This document shows, one piece after another, positions 15,861-23,611 of a stretch of DNA of 24,954 bases. Position numbers and translations under genes: made by a program. A model generated the notes under the pieces. That model was not told the origin of the DNA. It did no database searches and worked only from the letters and a program-made list of their open reading frames with translations. Source of the DNA: DAONDZ01 sp964517555 (GTDB taxonomy: Bacteria > Patescibacteriota > Patescibacteriia > Patescibacteriales > UBA12465); contig CAZFEF010000008.1 of assembly GCA_964517555.1 (NCBI GenBank), positions 1 through 24,954 of the forward strand, read 5' to 3'. Position 1 is the first letter of the stretch, and each line of letters begins with the position of its first letter.

Positions 15861-15897
15861 AGAGAGTTATCCTTATTTTCTGAGGCCGTTTTTGATT

Positions 15898-17124
15898 ATG
15901 ATGAATTTAAACCAACAAGTGATTAACCAAGTCGAAAGAGCTAAAAATATTTTAGTTACTTTTCCAATCGACTGGAACGGCGATGCTTTGGCCGGGGCCT
16001 TAGCCTGCGGCCTATTTTTGCGTAAATTAGGCAAAAACGTGGAGTTAGCGGCGGAGAAATTACCAGAAGCTAAGAGCGGAGCCTTTAATTTTCTACCTCA
16101 AATCGGTGAAATTAAAGGGCAACTAGAGAATCTGGCTAAGTTTATTGTTTCCATCGATATCTCTAACGCCAAAGTCGACCAAATTAAATATACTATCAAT
16201 GATAACAAGCTTAATTTCATTATCTCCCCTAAAGAAGGTTGGTTTGACAAAGATGAGGTTAAAGCTTCCAGCTCTGGCTATCGCCATGATCTGATTATTG
16301 TCTTAGGGGCCTCTGATTTAGAGTCTTTGGGGCGAATCTATGACAACAATGTTGATTTTTTCTATAAGACCAGCGTAATTAACATCGATCATAACGCCGC
16401 TAATGAAGAGTATGGCCAGATTAATTTGATTGAATTAAATTCAGTGTCTGTTACTGAAGTTTTGTTTAATCTTTTTAAAGAATATCGGCCGGAATTGATT
16501 GACAATGATATTGCTACTTGTCTTCTGACCGGTATAATTTACAAAACCAAGAGTTTCAAAACCCCCAACCTGACTCCGCAAGCCCTGGCCGTTACCTCTG
16601 AATTGATTACTCTTGGGGCTAGGCGTGAAGAAATAGTTAATCATTTATATCGTTCTCGGCCGCTGAATGTCTTGCGTCTTTGGGGGCGAGTATTGAATAA
16701 TCTAGAAAGCAATGACACTGGTCAGCTTATCTGGTCCAAGCTTTATCAAGATGATTTTTCCAGTTGTGGCGCCAGCGAAAGCGATATCAACGAGGTAATG
16801 GATGAATTAGCTTCTAATACTCCCCAAGCCCAAGCTATAGTTTTGTTCTATTCATTGAAAGAGATGCGGAACCTAGATGGCCAAGAGACATCGAAAGAGA
16901 ACAACCAGACAGTGGTAGTCCATGATTCTCCAAAACAACCGATTTTTCAAACTAAGGCCGTGATTCATACGTTTAAAAATATTAGCGCTTTAGATCTAGC
17001 TAAAGAATATCAGGCTAACGGCGTCCGCAAAGCAGCTTATTTTCAGATCTCAGCCCCGCTGCAACCCACATTGGATCAAGTGATAAAGTTAGTTGGGCAG
17101 AAGCTTGATAAAATGGGAGGGTAG
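15898..17124 (+). CDS. Degenerate DHH-family phosphoesterase (NrnA-like)
   Basis: Overall layout of bifunctional oligoribonuclease/pAp phosphatase NrnA proteins: an N-terminal DHH domain and a C-terminal DHHA1 domain. The metal-binding motifs are eroded: DWNGDALAG (residues 25-33) replaces the usual DxDGDAxGS, DHN (164-166, in INIDHNAANEEYG) replaces DHH, and NGVRKAA at the end replaces GGHxxAAG. It may therefore be catalytically dead and act as a binding or structural protein, or use other ligands. I chose ATG 15898 (408 aa; ATG 15901 is equally possible) because the promoter lies at 15832-15860 and the sequence before it is not protein-like. It ends TAG TGA TAA, three in-frame stops. The last codons carry the tRNA-Ile promoter. 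Confidence 0.8.
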   Translation: MMNLNQQVINQVERAKNILVTFPIDWNGDALAGALACGLFLRKLGKNVELAAEKLPEAKSGAFNFLPQIGEIKGQLENLAKFIVSIDISNAKVDQIKYTINDNKLNFIISPKEGWFDKDEVKASSSGYRHDLIIVLGASDLESLGRIYDNNVDFFYKTSVINIDHNAANEEYGQINLIELNSVSVTEVLFNLFKEYRPELIDNDIATCLLTGIIYKTKSFKTPNLTPQALAVTSELITLGARREEIVNHLYRSRPLNVLRLWGRVLNNLESNDTGQLIWSKLYQDDFSSCGASESDINEVMDELASNTPQAQAIVLFYSLKEMRNLDGQETSKENNQTVVVHDSPKQPIFQTKAVIHTFKNISALDLAKEYQANGVRKAAYFQISAPLQPTLDQVIKLVGQKLDKMGG

Positions 17125-17133
17125 TGATAAATT
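17105..17133 (+). promoter_or_regulatory. Promoter of tRNA-Ile
   Basis: TTGATA (17105-17110), 17 bases, TAAATT (17128-17133). Start expected near 17140, five bases before the tRNA. It overlaps the end of the DHH gene. Confidence 0.6.
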
Positions 17134-17144
17134 GAAAAGTAGCG

Positions 17145-17218
17145 GGGCATATAGCTCAGTTGGTTAGAGCACCGCCCTTATAAGGCGGGGGTCGATGGTT
17201 CAAGTCCATCTATGCCCA
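17145..17218 (+). tRNA. tRNA-Ile, anticodon TAT
   Basis: Complete 74-base cloverleaf. Acceptor GGGCATA (17145-17151) pairs with TATGCCC (17211-17217); discriminator A at 17218; CCA not encoded. D-arm GCTC...GAGC, anticodon stem CCGCC/GGCGG and anticodon loop CTTATAA give anticodon TAT at 17179-17181. The T-arm is GATGG-TTCAAGT-CCATC. The body resembles the ordinary tRNA-Ile(GAT), with loop CTGATAA changed to CTTATAA. It would read AUA directly. Most bacteria read AUA with a CAT-anticodon tRNA-Ile modified to lysidine by TilS. Confidence 0.95.
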
Positions 17219-17241
17219 CAAATTGCAAATTATTTAGGATT

Positions 17242-17279
17242 AATCCACTAATTTTATTCAAGATTGGTGGATTATTTTT
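17242..17279 (+). terminator. Terminator after tRNA-Ile
   Basis: AATCCACTAAT (17242-17252) pairs with ATTGGTGGATT (17263-17273), one G-U, ten-base loop, then ATTTTTA. Confidence 0.75.
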
Positions 17280-17318
17280 ATCGAATAAGCTTAATTATTA
17301 GGCGAGAAGGTGAAAAAA

Positions 17319-17342
17319 TGGTATAATGATGTATATTATAAT
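17319..17342 (+). promoter_or_regulatory. Promoter region of the Cys-rich pilin-like gene
   Basis: An extended -10, TGG-TATAAT (17319-17327), would start transcription near 17334. A second TATAAT (17337-17342) lies eight bases before the ATG and would give a leaderless message. No good -35 is seen for either. Confidence 0.5.
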
Positions 17343-17350
17343 TTTATCGT

Positions 17351-18892
17351 ATGAAATTTAGAGGGTATAATTTATTTTCATATTTTTTGTTGTTTGTAGT
17401 CTTAAGTTGGATGTTTTTAATCCCCTTGACGCCGACCAATGCTATCTATGATGCTGGGGCCACTGTTCTTTTTTATGCCCCCCAAGGGTCAAATTATAAA
17501 GTCGGTTGCAAGGGTATGGCTGACTGCGAAAAGTGGTTTAGTTTTTCCTGTATTAACATTGATCCTCAGACCAAAAAAGGCGATTGCAAATTAAATTATT
17601 TAAACGGCAAGGGTAGCGTTGTCCAGTCTGACGAAGTTTTACTGGCCATGGCTTCTGGTTTCTGCTACGACGACTATGATTGCGGCATGATTCATTGTAA
17701 TTTTGGCGTGATGGATATGAACAAGTATGCGCAAACTTGCATCGCTGGTTTTTACAGCCAAAAAGAAAAGGATGATAGGCAAGTTGATATTAAAAAAATT
17801 GCCGAAGGTACAGTTGATACCCCGACCAATGACTTTTCTAGCGAACCTAAAGACCCGATATTATTTACTCCTCAACTTACGATACCTGGATCAGAGTTTG
17901 TTCAGAATTCATCAACAGCTCTAGCCCGCGATACTAGCCCAATAGCCAAATATATTAAGGCTATTTTTGCTTATGCGCTAACTATAGTAGGCATCCTGGC
18001 AACGGCCATGTTGATGATCGGCGGTATAGTTTGGTTAACGGCTGGTGGCAACACCAGCAAGGTTTCTCAGGCTAAATCTTTTATTTCCAGTAGCTTAATT
18101 GGAGTCTTTCTATTGTTTACTTCTTATATTTTACTATCCGCCATTAATCCGGATTTGGTCAATTTAAAAATTAGAAAAGTCACGTACGTAGCTGAAATTC
18201 CGGTTGGGGGTAAATGTATCATCGGCGGAGCTGAAGGTCAGTATGATGAGAACGGCGAGTGTCGGCCTTACACCAGTGGAGCTGATTGTCAATCCGATGA
18301 AGGCTTGAGTGGTTTCCGTAGTGCCACTAGCGGTGCCTGCAAGACTTGTGTAGCCTATAGTAGCGATACGACCTCGGCTTATTATAAGAATGGTAGCAAC
18401 ACTTATTGCTCTCAGGATTATGAGTGTGCCAATGCTGATTTAAATGAAACCAATAATCCTAGCTATAAATGTGGACCATCCGCTGGCGGGGTTTGTGATA
18501 AGTCGACTCACACCTGTAAATCGGGTAGCGCCACCACCAATAATTGCGTAGGCAAAGATGATGGAGTCAGCTGTATTACCAGTGCCCCTAAATACGGTTA
18601 TTGTTTGAACGAGATTTGCCAGCCATGCATCGCTTATGGCAAGCCATGTCAGAATAATTATCAATGCCCTAGTCAACACTCTAATAATACTTATCAATAT
18701 AATGCGGTTTTAGGTTATAAATGCGGTAGTGATTCGGCCGCCCACAATGATCAAGATTGTGCTGACTATGACTATAGCATCGGTTCGTCCTATGATGTTT
18801 GTGATTGCGAAGCTGATTTTTGCAAGGTTGAGTGCCAGCAGAATATTGCCCCAGCGGTCCAGTCTGGTTTGGCCGGAGAGCATTGCCCCTAA
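17351..18892 (+). CDS. Exported Cys-rich protein with T4SS pilin-like (TrbC/VirB2-type) membrane domain
   Basis: 513 residues. An N-terminal signal peptide (about 1-31, ending PTNA) leads to an outer domain with eight cysteines (about 55-140). Then comes a linker and a two-helix membrane module. Helix 1 lies at about 203-232 (YALTIVGILATAMLMIGGIV, then WLTAGG) and helix 2 at about 240-265. This is the pattern of T4SS pilin/TrbC-VirB2-like domains common in Patescibacteria. The remaining ~245 residues contain 24 cysteines, with CxxC and CxC pairs, and end EHCP. The total is 32 cysteines, an even number, suggesting many disulfides on the outside of the cell. Pilin similarity is inferred from topology and the TAGG-x-K pattern, not from a search. 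It could be a surface adhesin or filament component rather than a pilin. It is transcribed on its own promoter. No other secretion genes are in the window. Confidence 0.75.
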   Translation: MKFRGYNLFSYFLLFVVLSWMFLIPLTPTNAIYDAGATVLFYAPQGSNYKVGCKGMADCEKWFSFSCINIDPQTKKGDCKLNYLNGKGSVVQSDEVLLAMASGFCYDDYDCGMIHCNFGVMDMNKYAQTCIAGFYSQKEKDDRQVDIKKIAEGTVDTPTNDFSSEPKDPILFTPQLTIPGSEFVQNSSTALARDTSPIAKYIKAIFAYALTIVGILATAMLMIGGIVWLTAGGNTSKVSQAKSFISSSLIGVFLLFTSYILLSAINPDLVNLKIRKVTYVAEIPVGGKCIIGGAEGQYDENGECRPYTSGADCQSDEGLSGFRSATSGACKTCVAYSSDTTSAYYKNGSNTYCSQDYECANADLNETNNPSYKCGPSAGGVCDKSTHTCKSGSATTNNCVGKDDGVSCITSAPKYGYCLNEICQPCIAYGKPCQNNYQCPSQHSNNTYQYNAVLGYKCGSDSAAHNDQDCADYDYSIGSSYDVCDCEADFCKVECQQNIAPAVQSGLAGEHCP

Positions 18893-18918
18893 TCATTTAA
18901 TGAATTAATTTTTATTGT

Positions 18919-20259
18919 ATGTCCGAATATAATCCTTTAGCTCAATTTAAGAGTATGTATGTCGTTTCTGCTGATATGGGTTATGGTCATCAACGAGCGG
19001 CTTACCCTTTCTTGGATAAAGCCGAGGGCGGCATCATCACTATCAATGATTATCCTGGTATCTCCACTGAAGAAAAGGAGGCCTGGGATGATATGCGGCG
19101 ACAGTATGAGAAAATTTCTTTTTTTAAGAATATTCCTCTAGTTGGTCGAGCGGTTTTTTCGGTAATGGATTATTTTCAAAGAATTGAACCGTTTTATCCT
19201 CGCCGTGATCTTTCTCGTCCTTCGCTTCAGCAACGTTTTTTTTATCGAATGATAAAAGAAGGGGTAGGCAAGAGCCTGATTGCTAAACTTAATCAAAAAC
19301 CTTTACCGCTTTTAGCGACTTTTTTTGTCGCGGCTCAAGCGGCGGAGTATTATAATTATAAAGGTGATATCTATTTGGTGGTCTGTGATGCTGATGTGGC
19401 TCGAGCTTGGGCTCCGATTGATCCGGAAAATTCTCGCATCATCTATTTAGCTCCCAATCAGCGAGTCAAGGAGAGATTGTTGCTTTACGGAGTAAAGGCA
19501 GAGAAAATATATGTCACTGGCTTCCCGCTACCCAAGGAAAACATCGGTACTACTGATGAAGAATATTTGAAGCAAGACCTCAAGGAAAGATTGGAGGTCT
19601 TGGATCCAGCCGGAGTCTATCGCAAGAAATATGCTAAGTTAATCGAAATCTATCTTTGTCCAGTCAGTTCTATCGATGGACCAAAGAGGCCCCTGTCGTT
19701 AACTTTCGCGGTTGGTGGCGCTGGCGCTCAGAGGGATTTAGGGGTTTATATTTTAGAGAGACTGAAGAATAAGATAATTGAAAACAAGATTGAATTGAAT
19801 CTAGTGGCCGGTAGCCGTTCCGATGTCAATGATTTCTATCAGCAAGCCTTAAAAGATAATTTTTTACAAAATTATCAGAATGTGCGTATTATTTATGATC
19901 CGAACAAATTGCAGTATTTTAAGAAATTTAATGAAGTTTTGCGCCGGACTGATTTGCTCTGGACCAAGCCATCGGAGCTCAGTTTTTATGCCGGTTTAGG
20001 ATTGCCAATAGTGATGACCGAACCTTTAGGGTCTCAAGAGGAGTATAATCGCCGTTGGCTCTTGGGGATCGGTGCCGGGGTTGATTCTAAAAATCCTAAA
20101 TATGCTGATGAGTGGTTGTTCGATTTCCTAAGCTCTGGCTGGCTAGCTGAAGCCGCTATGAACGGCTATTTGAATGCCCCGAAGATGGGCACTTACAATA
20201 TTGAGAATATTGTTTTACGTCATCAGATAAATGAAATTGAGAAAGTTCGTCTTCTCTAA
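18919..20259 (+). CDS. GT-B glycosyltransferase, MGDG synthase/MurG-like
   Basis: 446 residues. The N-terminal Rossmann domain begins with YVVSADMGYGHQRAA (about 14-28), the G-x-GH acceptor-side motif of monogalactosyldiacylglycerol synthase and MurG-type enzymes. The C-terminal domain carries FAVGGAGAQ and, from about residue 348, WTKPSELSFYAGLGLPIVM followed by GSQEEYNRRWL, the nucleotide-sugar site of this superfamily. It most likely transfers a sugar from a nucleotide donor onto a lipid at the inner face of the membrane. Diacylglycerol is the family's common acceptor, but the donor and acceptor here are unknown. First gene of a four-gene plus-strand run; EamA follows after nine bases. The long interdomain stretch (about 75-120) is unusual for MurG, arguing against that identity. 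Confidence 0.75.
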   Translation: MSEYNPLAQFKSMYVVSADMGYGHQRAAYPFLDKAEGGIITINDYPGISTEEKEAWDDMRRQYEKISFFKNIPLVGRAVFSVMDYFQRIEPFYPRRDLSRPSLQQRFFYRMIKEGVGKSLIAKLNQKPLPLLATFFVAAQAAEYYNYKGDIYLVVCDADVARAWAPIDPENSRIIYLAPNQRVKERLLLYGVKAEKIYVTGFPLPKENIGTTDEEYLKQDLKERLEVLDPAGVYRKKYAKLIEIYLCPVSSIDGPKRPLSLTFAVGGAGAQRDLGVYILERLKNKIIENKIELNLVAGSRSDVNDFYQQALKDNFLQNYQNVRIIYDPNKLQYFKKFNEVLRRTDLLWTKPSELSFYAGLGLPIVMTEPLGSQEEYNRRWLLGIGAGVDSKNPKYADEWLFDFLSSGWLAEAAMNGYLNAPKMGTYNIENIVLRHQINEIEKVRLL

Positions 20260-20268
20260 CTATTATTT

Positions 20269-21189
20269 ATGTCCTGGATTTTAGTAGCTATCGTTTCTTA
20301 TTTTTTATTGGCTTTCAGCAATTTAGCCGATAAGTTTTTAATAGATAAAGTATTGCCCAGTAGTAAGGTCTACGCTTTTTTGATTAGTGTCCTTTCTGGA
20401 CTAGCTTTGTTTTTAGCCCCTTGGTTTTTAGAGTGGTGCGGCTGGTATTGGCTGATGGTTAATTTATTAGTTGGAGCTCTTTTGCCTTGGGCGCTTTATT
20501 TCTTATTTGAATCTCTAAAGCGAGGCGATGCCTCCAAGGTGACAGTTTTGATTGGTGGGACTATTCCGTTATTTACTGTAGTTTTGTCGGTGGTATTTTT
20601 GGGTGACCATTTTCAGGTCAATGAATGGCTGGGGATGGGCTTGTTGCTTTTAGGCACTTTCTTGATTGCGCTAGTTCCGGGAACCAAGAAAGTAGAATCC
20701 AGACGGGTTTTAATTTTTCTAGTATTATTATCAGCTCTTTTCTACGCCGTCTTTTTTATCGGCACTAAATACAGCTATGATCACCAGAGCTTTTGGAGTG
20801 CTTTTATTTGGAGTCGATTGGGGGCTGTCGGCATGGCCGCTTTGTTTTTGGTCCCCAAGAAAAGTCGCCGGGAAATATTGGGTGGCTTGGCTCAGAAACA
20901 AGAGCACAAAGCCAAGCATATTCGTCGCAAAAACCAGATTTTGGTGGTGGGTAATCAGTTGGTAGGGGCTGGCGGATCGGTTTTACAAAACTATGCTATC
21001 TCTCTGGGTCCAGTGGCCCTGATTAATGCTTTGCAGGGCGTGCAATATGCTTTTTTGCTGTTAATGGGATTTTTGATTACTATTTGGAAACCTCGATTAT
21101 TGAAAGAAAATATTGGTCCGGCCGCCATTGCTTTGAAGGTAGCGGCGATTGCCTTAGTGAGTCTCGGTCTCTATTTGATTACTAAATAG
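20269..21189 (+). CDS. EamA/DMT-family membrane transporter
   Basis: 306 residues made of about ten TM helices in two five-helix halves (residues about 1-140 and 145-306), the drug/metabolite transporter fold. Marks include GGTIPLFTVVLSVVFLGD (end of first EamA repeat) and its second-half counterpart GPVALINALQGVQYAFLLL. A polar segment (AQKQEHKAKHIRRKNQ, about 207-223) separates the halves. The substrate is unknown. Given neighbours on both sides that handle sugars, an export or flipping role for a lipid-sugar or sugar precursor is possible (inference). Starts nine bases after the glycosyltransferase and ends ten before the hydrolase, so it is part of the same operon. Confidence 0.85.
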   Translation: MSWILVAIVSYFLLAFSNLADKFLIDKVLPSSKVYAFLISVLSGLALFLAPWFLEWCGWYWLMVNLLVGALLPWALYFLFESLKRGDASKVTVLIGGTIPLFTVVLSVVFLGDHFQVNEWLGMGLLLLGTFLIALVPGTKKVESRRVLIFLVLLSALFYAVFFIGTKYSYDHQSFWSAFIWSRLGAVGMAALFLVPKKSRREILGGLAQKQEHKAKHIRRKNQILVVGNQLVGAGGSVLQNYAISLGPVALINALQGVQYAFLLLMGFLITIWKPRLLKENIGPAAIALKVAAIALVSLGLYLITK

Positions 21190-21199
21190 TTGAAAGCTT

Positions 21200-22213
21200 A
21201 TGAGAACTAAGAGAGTTATAAAATTAATCATTATTCTTCTAGCTTTGTTGTTGCTAGTTTGGTTACTCTGGTGGTTAAAGTTTGCCAAGCATTACCCTCG
21301 ATCTATTAATCTAGACGCTAAGCCCGATTATTATGGCGTCACTTTTTCTAAAAAATTTGCTTCTCAACTAGGCCTTGATTGGCGTCAAGCTTATGCCGCC
21401 ACTCTAGATGATTTGGGGGCTAAAAATATCCGTTTGCCAATTTATTGGGATGATATTGAAAAAGTCCAAGGGCAATATGATTTTTCTGACTATGATTATC
21501 TGTTGCAAGAAGGCACTAAACGCGGTGCTACCTTTATCGTTTCTATCGGTTGGCGTTTGCCACGATGGCCCGAGTGCCATGCTCCGGATTGGTCTGAATA
21601 TCTCTCTACCACGGAAAAGCAACAACAGGTATTGGCAATGCTAAAAACCGTGGTTGAGCACTATAAAGCCGAACCCAATATCGTCTATTGGCAAGTAGAG
21701 AATGAGCCGTTGCTCGACACCTTTGGAATTTGTCCCGAAGGAGACGAAGACTTTTTGCGCCAGGAAGTGGCGTTGGTTAAAAGTTTGGATAGCCGGCCGA
21801 TTATCGTTTCGGCTTCCGGAGAATTAAGCTCTTGGAGAAAAGAAGCGCGAATCGGTGATGTATTTGCGACTACTATGTATCGGGTGGTCTGGGGTCCAGT
21901 AACTGGCTATTTCCGCTATCCTTGGCCTGAGTGGTTTTATCGCCTTAAAGCTGATTGGGCTAATATTGATCCTAGTCGTCGTTTTGTGGCTGAACTGCAA
22001 GCCGAGCCATGGGTGCCTCATGGTACTTTGGCCGATCAACCTTTGCAGGAGAGTTATAAATCGTTTGACATTGAGCAGTTCAAGGCCAATGTCCAATATG
22101 CTGATAATGTTGGCTTTGCTAAGGTCTATTTATGGGGGGTGGAGTGGTGGTATTATAATTATCTTAATGGTCGCCCCGAATATTGGCAGTTGGCTAAATC
22201 TCTATTTCAATAA
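21200..22213 (+). CDS. Membrane-anchored glycoside hydrolase-like protein (clan GH-A, GH5-like)
   Basis: 337 residues. A basic N-terminus and one TM helix (about 6-26) act as an uncleaved anchor. The rest is a TIM-barrel hydrolase. YWQVENEP gives the acid/base Glu169 of the Asn-Glu-Pro motif, and VAELQAEPW carries the likely nucleophile Glu265 (Glu269 is the alternative). NIRLPIYWDDIEKVQGQYDF near the N-terminus is typical of clan GH-A barrels. The last strand ends KVYLWGVEWWYY. The clan is more certain than the family: GH5, GH39 and GH42 share these motifs. The catalytic domain should face outside and might trim or recycle the cell's own glycans or use external polysaccharide. Confidence 0.75.
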   Translation: MRTKRVIKLIIILLALLLLVWLLWWLKFAKHYPRSINLDAKPDYYGVTFSKKFASQLGLDWRQAYAATLDDLGAKNIRLPIYWDDIEKVQGQYDFSDYDYLLQEGTKRGATFIVSIGWRLPRWPECHAPDWSEYLSTTEKQQQVLAMLKTVVEHYKAEPNIVYWQVENEPLLDTFGICPEGDEDFLRQEVALVKSLDSRPIIVSASGELSSWRKEARIGDVFATTMYRVVWGPVTGYFRYPWPEWFYRLKADWANIDPSRRFVAELQAEPWVPHGTLADQPLQESYKSFDIEQFKANVQYADNVGFAKVYLWGVEWWYYNYLNGRPEYWQLAKSLFQ

Positions 22214-22216
22214 TTT

Positions 22217-22924
22217 ATGAAGCTCTCTATTATCATTCCTACTCTAAATGAGGAAAAATATTTACCCCGGCTTTTGCATTCTCTAAAAGAGCAAAATTTT
22301 TCTGATTATGAAGTGATCGTTTCTGATGCTATTTCCGAGGATCAAACTCAGCGGGTGGCTAGCGACTGGGGAGCTAGGGTGGTAGTGGATTCTCGGCGCC
22401 ACCCTTCGTATCAACGTAATACTGGCGCTCAATCCGCCCGTGGCGACATTCTATTATTTTTAGATGCTGATACGGTTTTGCCCTCAGACTTTTTGGCGGC
22501 GAGCTTGAAAGAATTTATCGACCGTCGTTTGGATGGAGCTGGTTTTTATCTCCGCTTTAACTCGCCTAAGAAATTTTATATTATTTATCGTTTTATCTAT
22601 AATGGCGTTTCCTGCCTAGCGCAATATTTCAAGCCGGTAGTGGTGGGGGCTGGGATCATGGTCAAAAAGTCGATGCACGATTCTTTGGGAGGATTTGACG
22701 AAACTATTTTTATCGGCGAAGATCATGAATATTGCGAACGGATTTTGCATTGGGGAAGGTTTAGGTTAATAAAAAGCCGTCCGATTTATTTCTCGGTACG
22801 GCGGATGGAAAAGGAAGGGAAGGTTAAGATGCTTTTTAAGTGGCTATATGGTACATTGTACGTTCTCTTTAAAGGGCCGATTCGGAAAAAGATTATGAGT
22901 TATGACTTTGGAAATCACTGCTAG
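22217..22924 (+). CDS. Family 2 glycosyltransferase
   Basis: 235 residues with the GT-A fold of family 2: MKLSIIIPTLNEEKYLPRLL at the start, VSDAISEDQT and the metal-binding DADT (in LLFLDADTVLP, about 79-89), then GGFDE...EDHEYCERI for the catalytic base region. A hydrophobic stretch (about 120-145) may dip into the membrane. It lacks the long C-terminal TM bundle of hyaluronan-type enzymes. Starts three bases after the hydrolase stop and is last in the operon. Its final 32 bases overlap the end of dedA on the other strand. The acceptor is unknown; a lipid or cell-surface glycan is likely from context. Confidence 0.88.
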   Translation: MKLSIIIPTLNEEKYLPRLLHSLKEQNFSDYEVIVSDAISEDQTQRVASDWGARVVVDSRRHPSYQRNTGAQSARGDILLFLDADTVLPSDFLAASLKEFIDRRLDGAGFYLRFNSPKKFYIIYRFIYNGVSCLAQYFKPVVVGAGIMVKKSMHDSLGGFDETIFIGEDHEYCERILHWGRFRLIKSRPIYFSVRRMEKEGKVKMLFKWLYGTLYVLFKGPIRKKIMSYDFGNHC

Positions 22925-23546
22925 CCGGTGATTTTTTATTATCCCTAATCACTCGGAAAATATGCCAGATGATAGCCAACAAAATGACGCCGATGATTAT
23001 TTCCTGATATTTTTCCCAAGAGGGAGCGATGTCGTGCCAGCGTTCACCTAGCTTTTTTCCTAGAAAGACTAGACCATAACTCCAGATCCACGATCCCAGA
23101 AAGGCGTATAGGCAGAATTTTTTAAAATTTCCTTTAGAGACACCAGCAACGAAAGAAAAGAAAGTGCGGATGATGGGCAGCAAACGGGAAAGGAAAAACG
23201 AGAGACTGCCATATTTGTCCATGAACTTATCCGCCCTGATTATATCGCTTCTAGATATTAGTAGCCATTTACCATGTTTCCATAGGAAGGGCCGTCCTAG
23301 CTTTAAGCCTAGCCAATAAGAAATCATTGATCCCAAAAGGCAACCCAGACCGCCAACCAGGGCCGCTAAATGCCAATTCATTTGCCCCTGTTGAGCTAGA
23401 AATCCGGCATAGGGCAAAATTACCTCTGAAGGTATAGGGACGTTACTTGATTCTATGGTCATTAATATTAAAACCCCCCAATAACCCAGATGGTCGATAG
23501 TACTGGTAACTATTTGTGATAAAAATAATATAATTCCGCTTAACAT
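22893..23546 (-). CDS. DedA family (SNARE-associated) inner membrane protein
   Basis: 217 residues, polytopic, of the DedA/VTT family, whose members are linked to lipid-carrier flipping (undecaprenyl phosphate or phospholipid) and membrane homeostasis. Seen: ESSNVPIPSEVILPYAGFLA (the E...PIPSE entrance motif), a G...G...YWLG helix, FLSRLLPIIRTFFSFVAGV (the conserved F-x-R-x-x-P-x-x-R block) and a final TM helix with a short polar tail. All the signature residues are present. The start at 23546 gives the usual N-terminus. It converges with the GT2 gene and overlaps it by 32 bases. An independent structured RNA with terminator lies just upstream on the same strand (23574-23829), so dedA is probably transcribed from its own promoter just before the ATG, or by read-through. 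Confidence 0.92.
   Translation of the reverse strand: MLSGIILFLSQIVTSTIDHLGYWGVLILMTIESSNVPIPSEVILPYAGFLAQQGQMNWHLAALVGGLGCLLGSMISYWLGLKLGRPFLWKHGKWLLISRSDIIRADKFMDKYGSLSFFLSRLLPIIRTFFSFVAGVSKGNFKKFCLYAFLGSWIWSYGLVFLGKKLGERWHDIAPSWEKYQEIIIGVILLAIIWHIFRVIRDNKKSPASSDFQSHNS
22912..22937 (+). terminator. Terminator of the glycan operon
   Basis: AAATCAC (22912-22918) pairs with GTGATTT (22928-22934), nine-base loop, six Ts from 22932. It overlaps the last codons of both the GT2 gene and dedA. Confidence 0.75.
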
Positions 23547-23573
23547 AGTATTTCTATCATAACATATTTTTTA

Positions 23574-23611
23574 AAATAAAAAAGCGAGGGCCTTGTCGTA
23601 ACAAGTCCCTC
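23574..23611 (-). terminator. Terminator of the structured RNA upstream of dedA
   Basis: On the minus strand GAGGG-A-CTTGT-TACG-ACAAG-G-CCCTC, two stacked 5-bp stems around TACG, then GC and TTTTTTATTTT. It is 28 bases before the dedA start. Confidence 0.85.

Noticed and set aside
15745..15897. Upstream extension of the DHH-family protein.
   Set aside because: Covers the divergent promoters; family similarity begins only after Met at 15898/15901.
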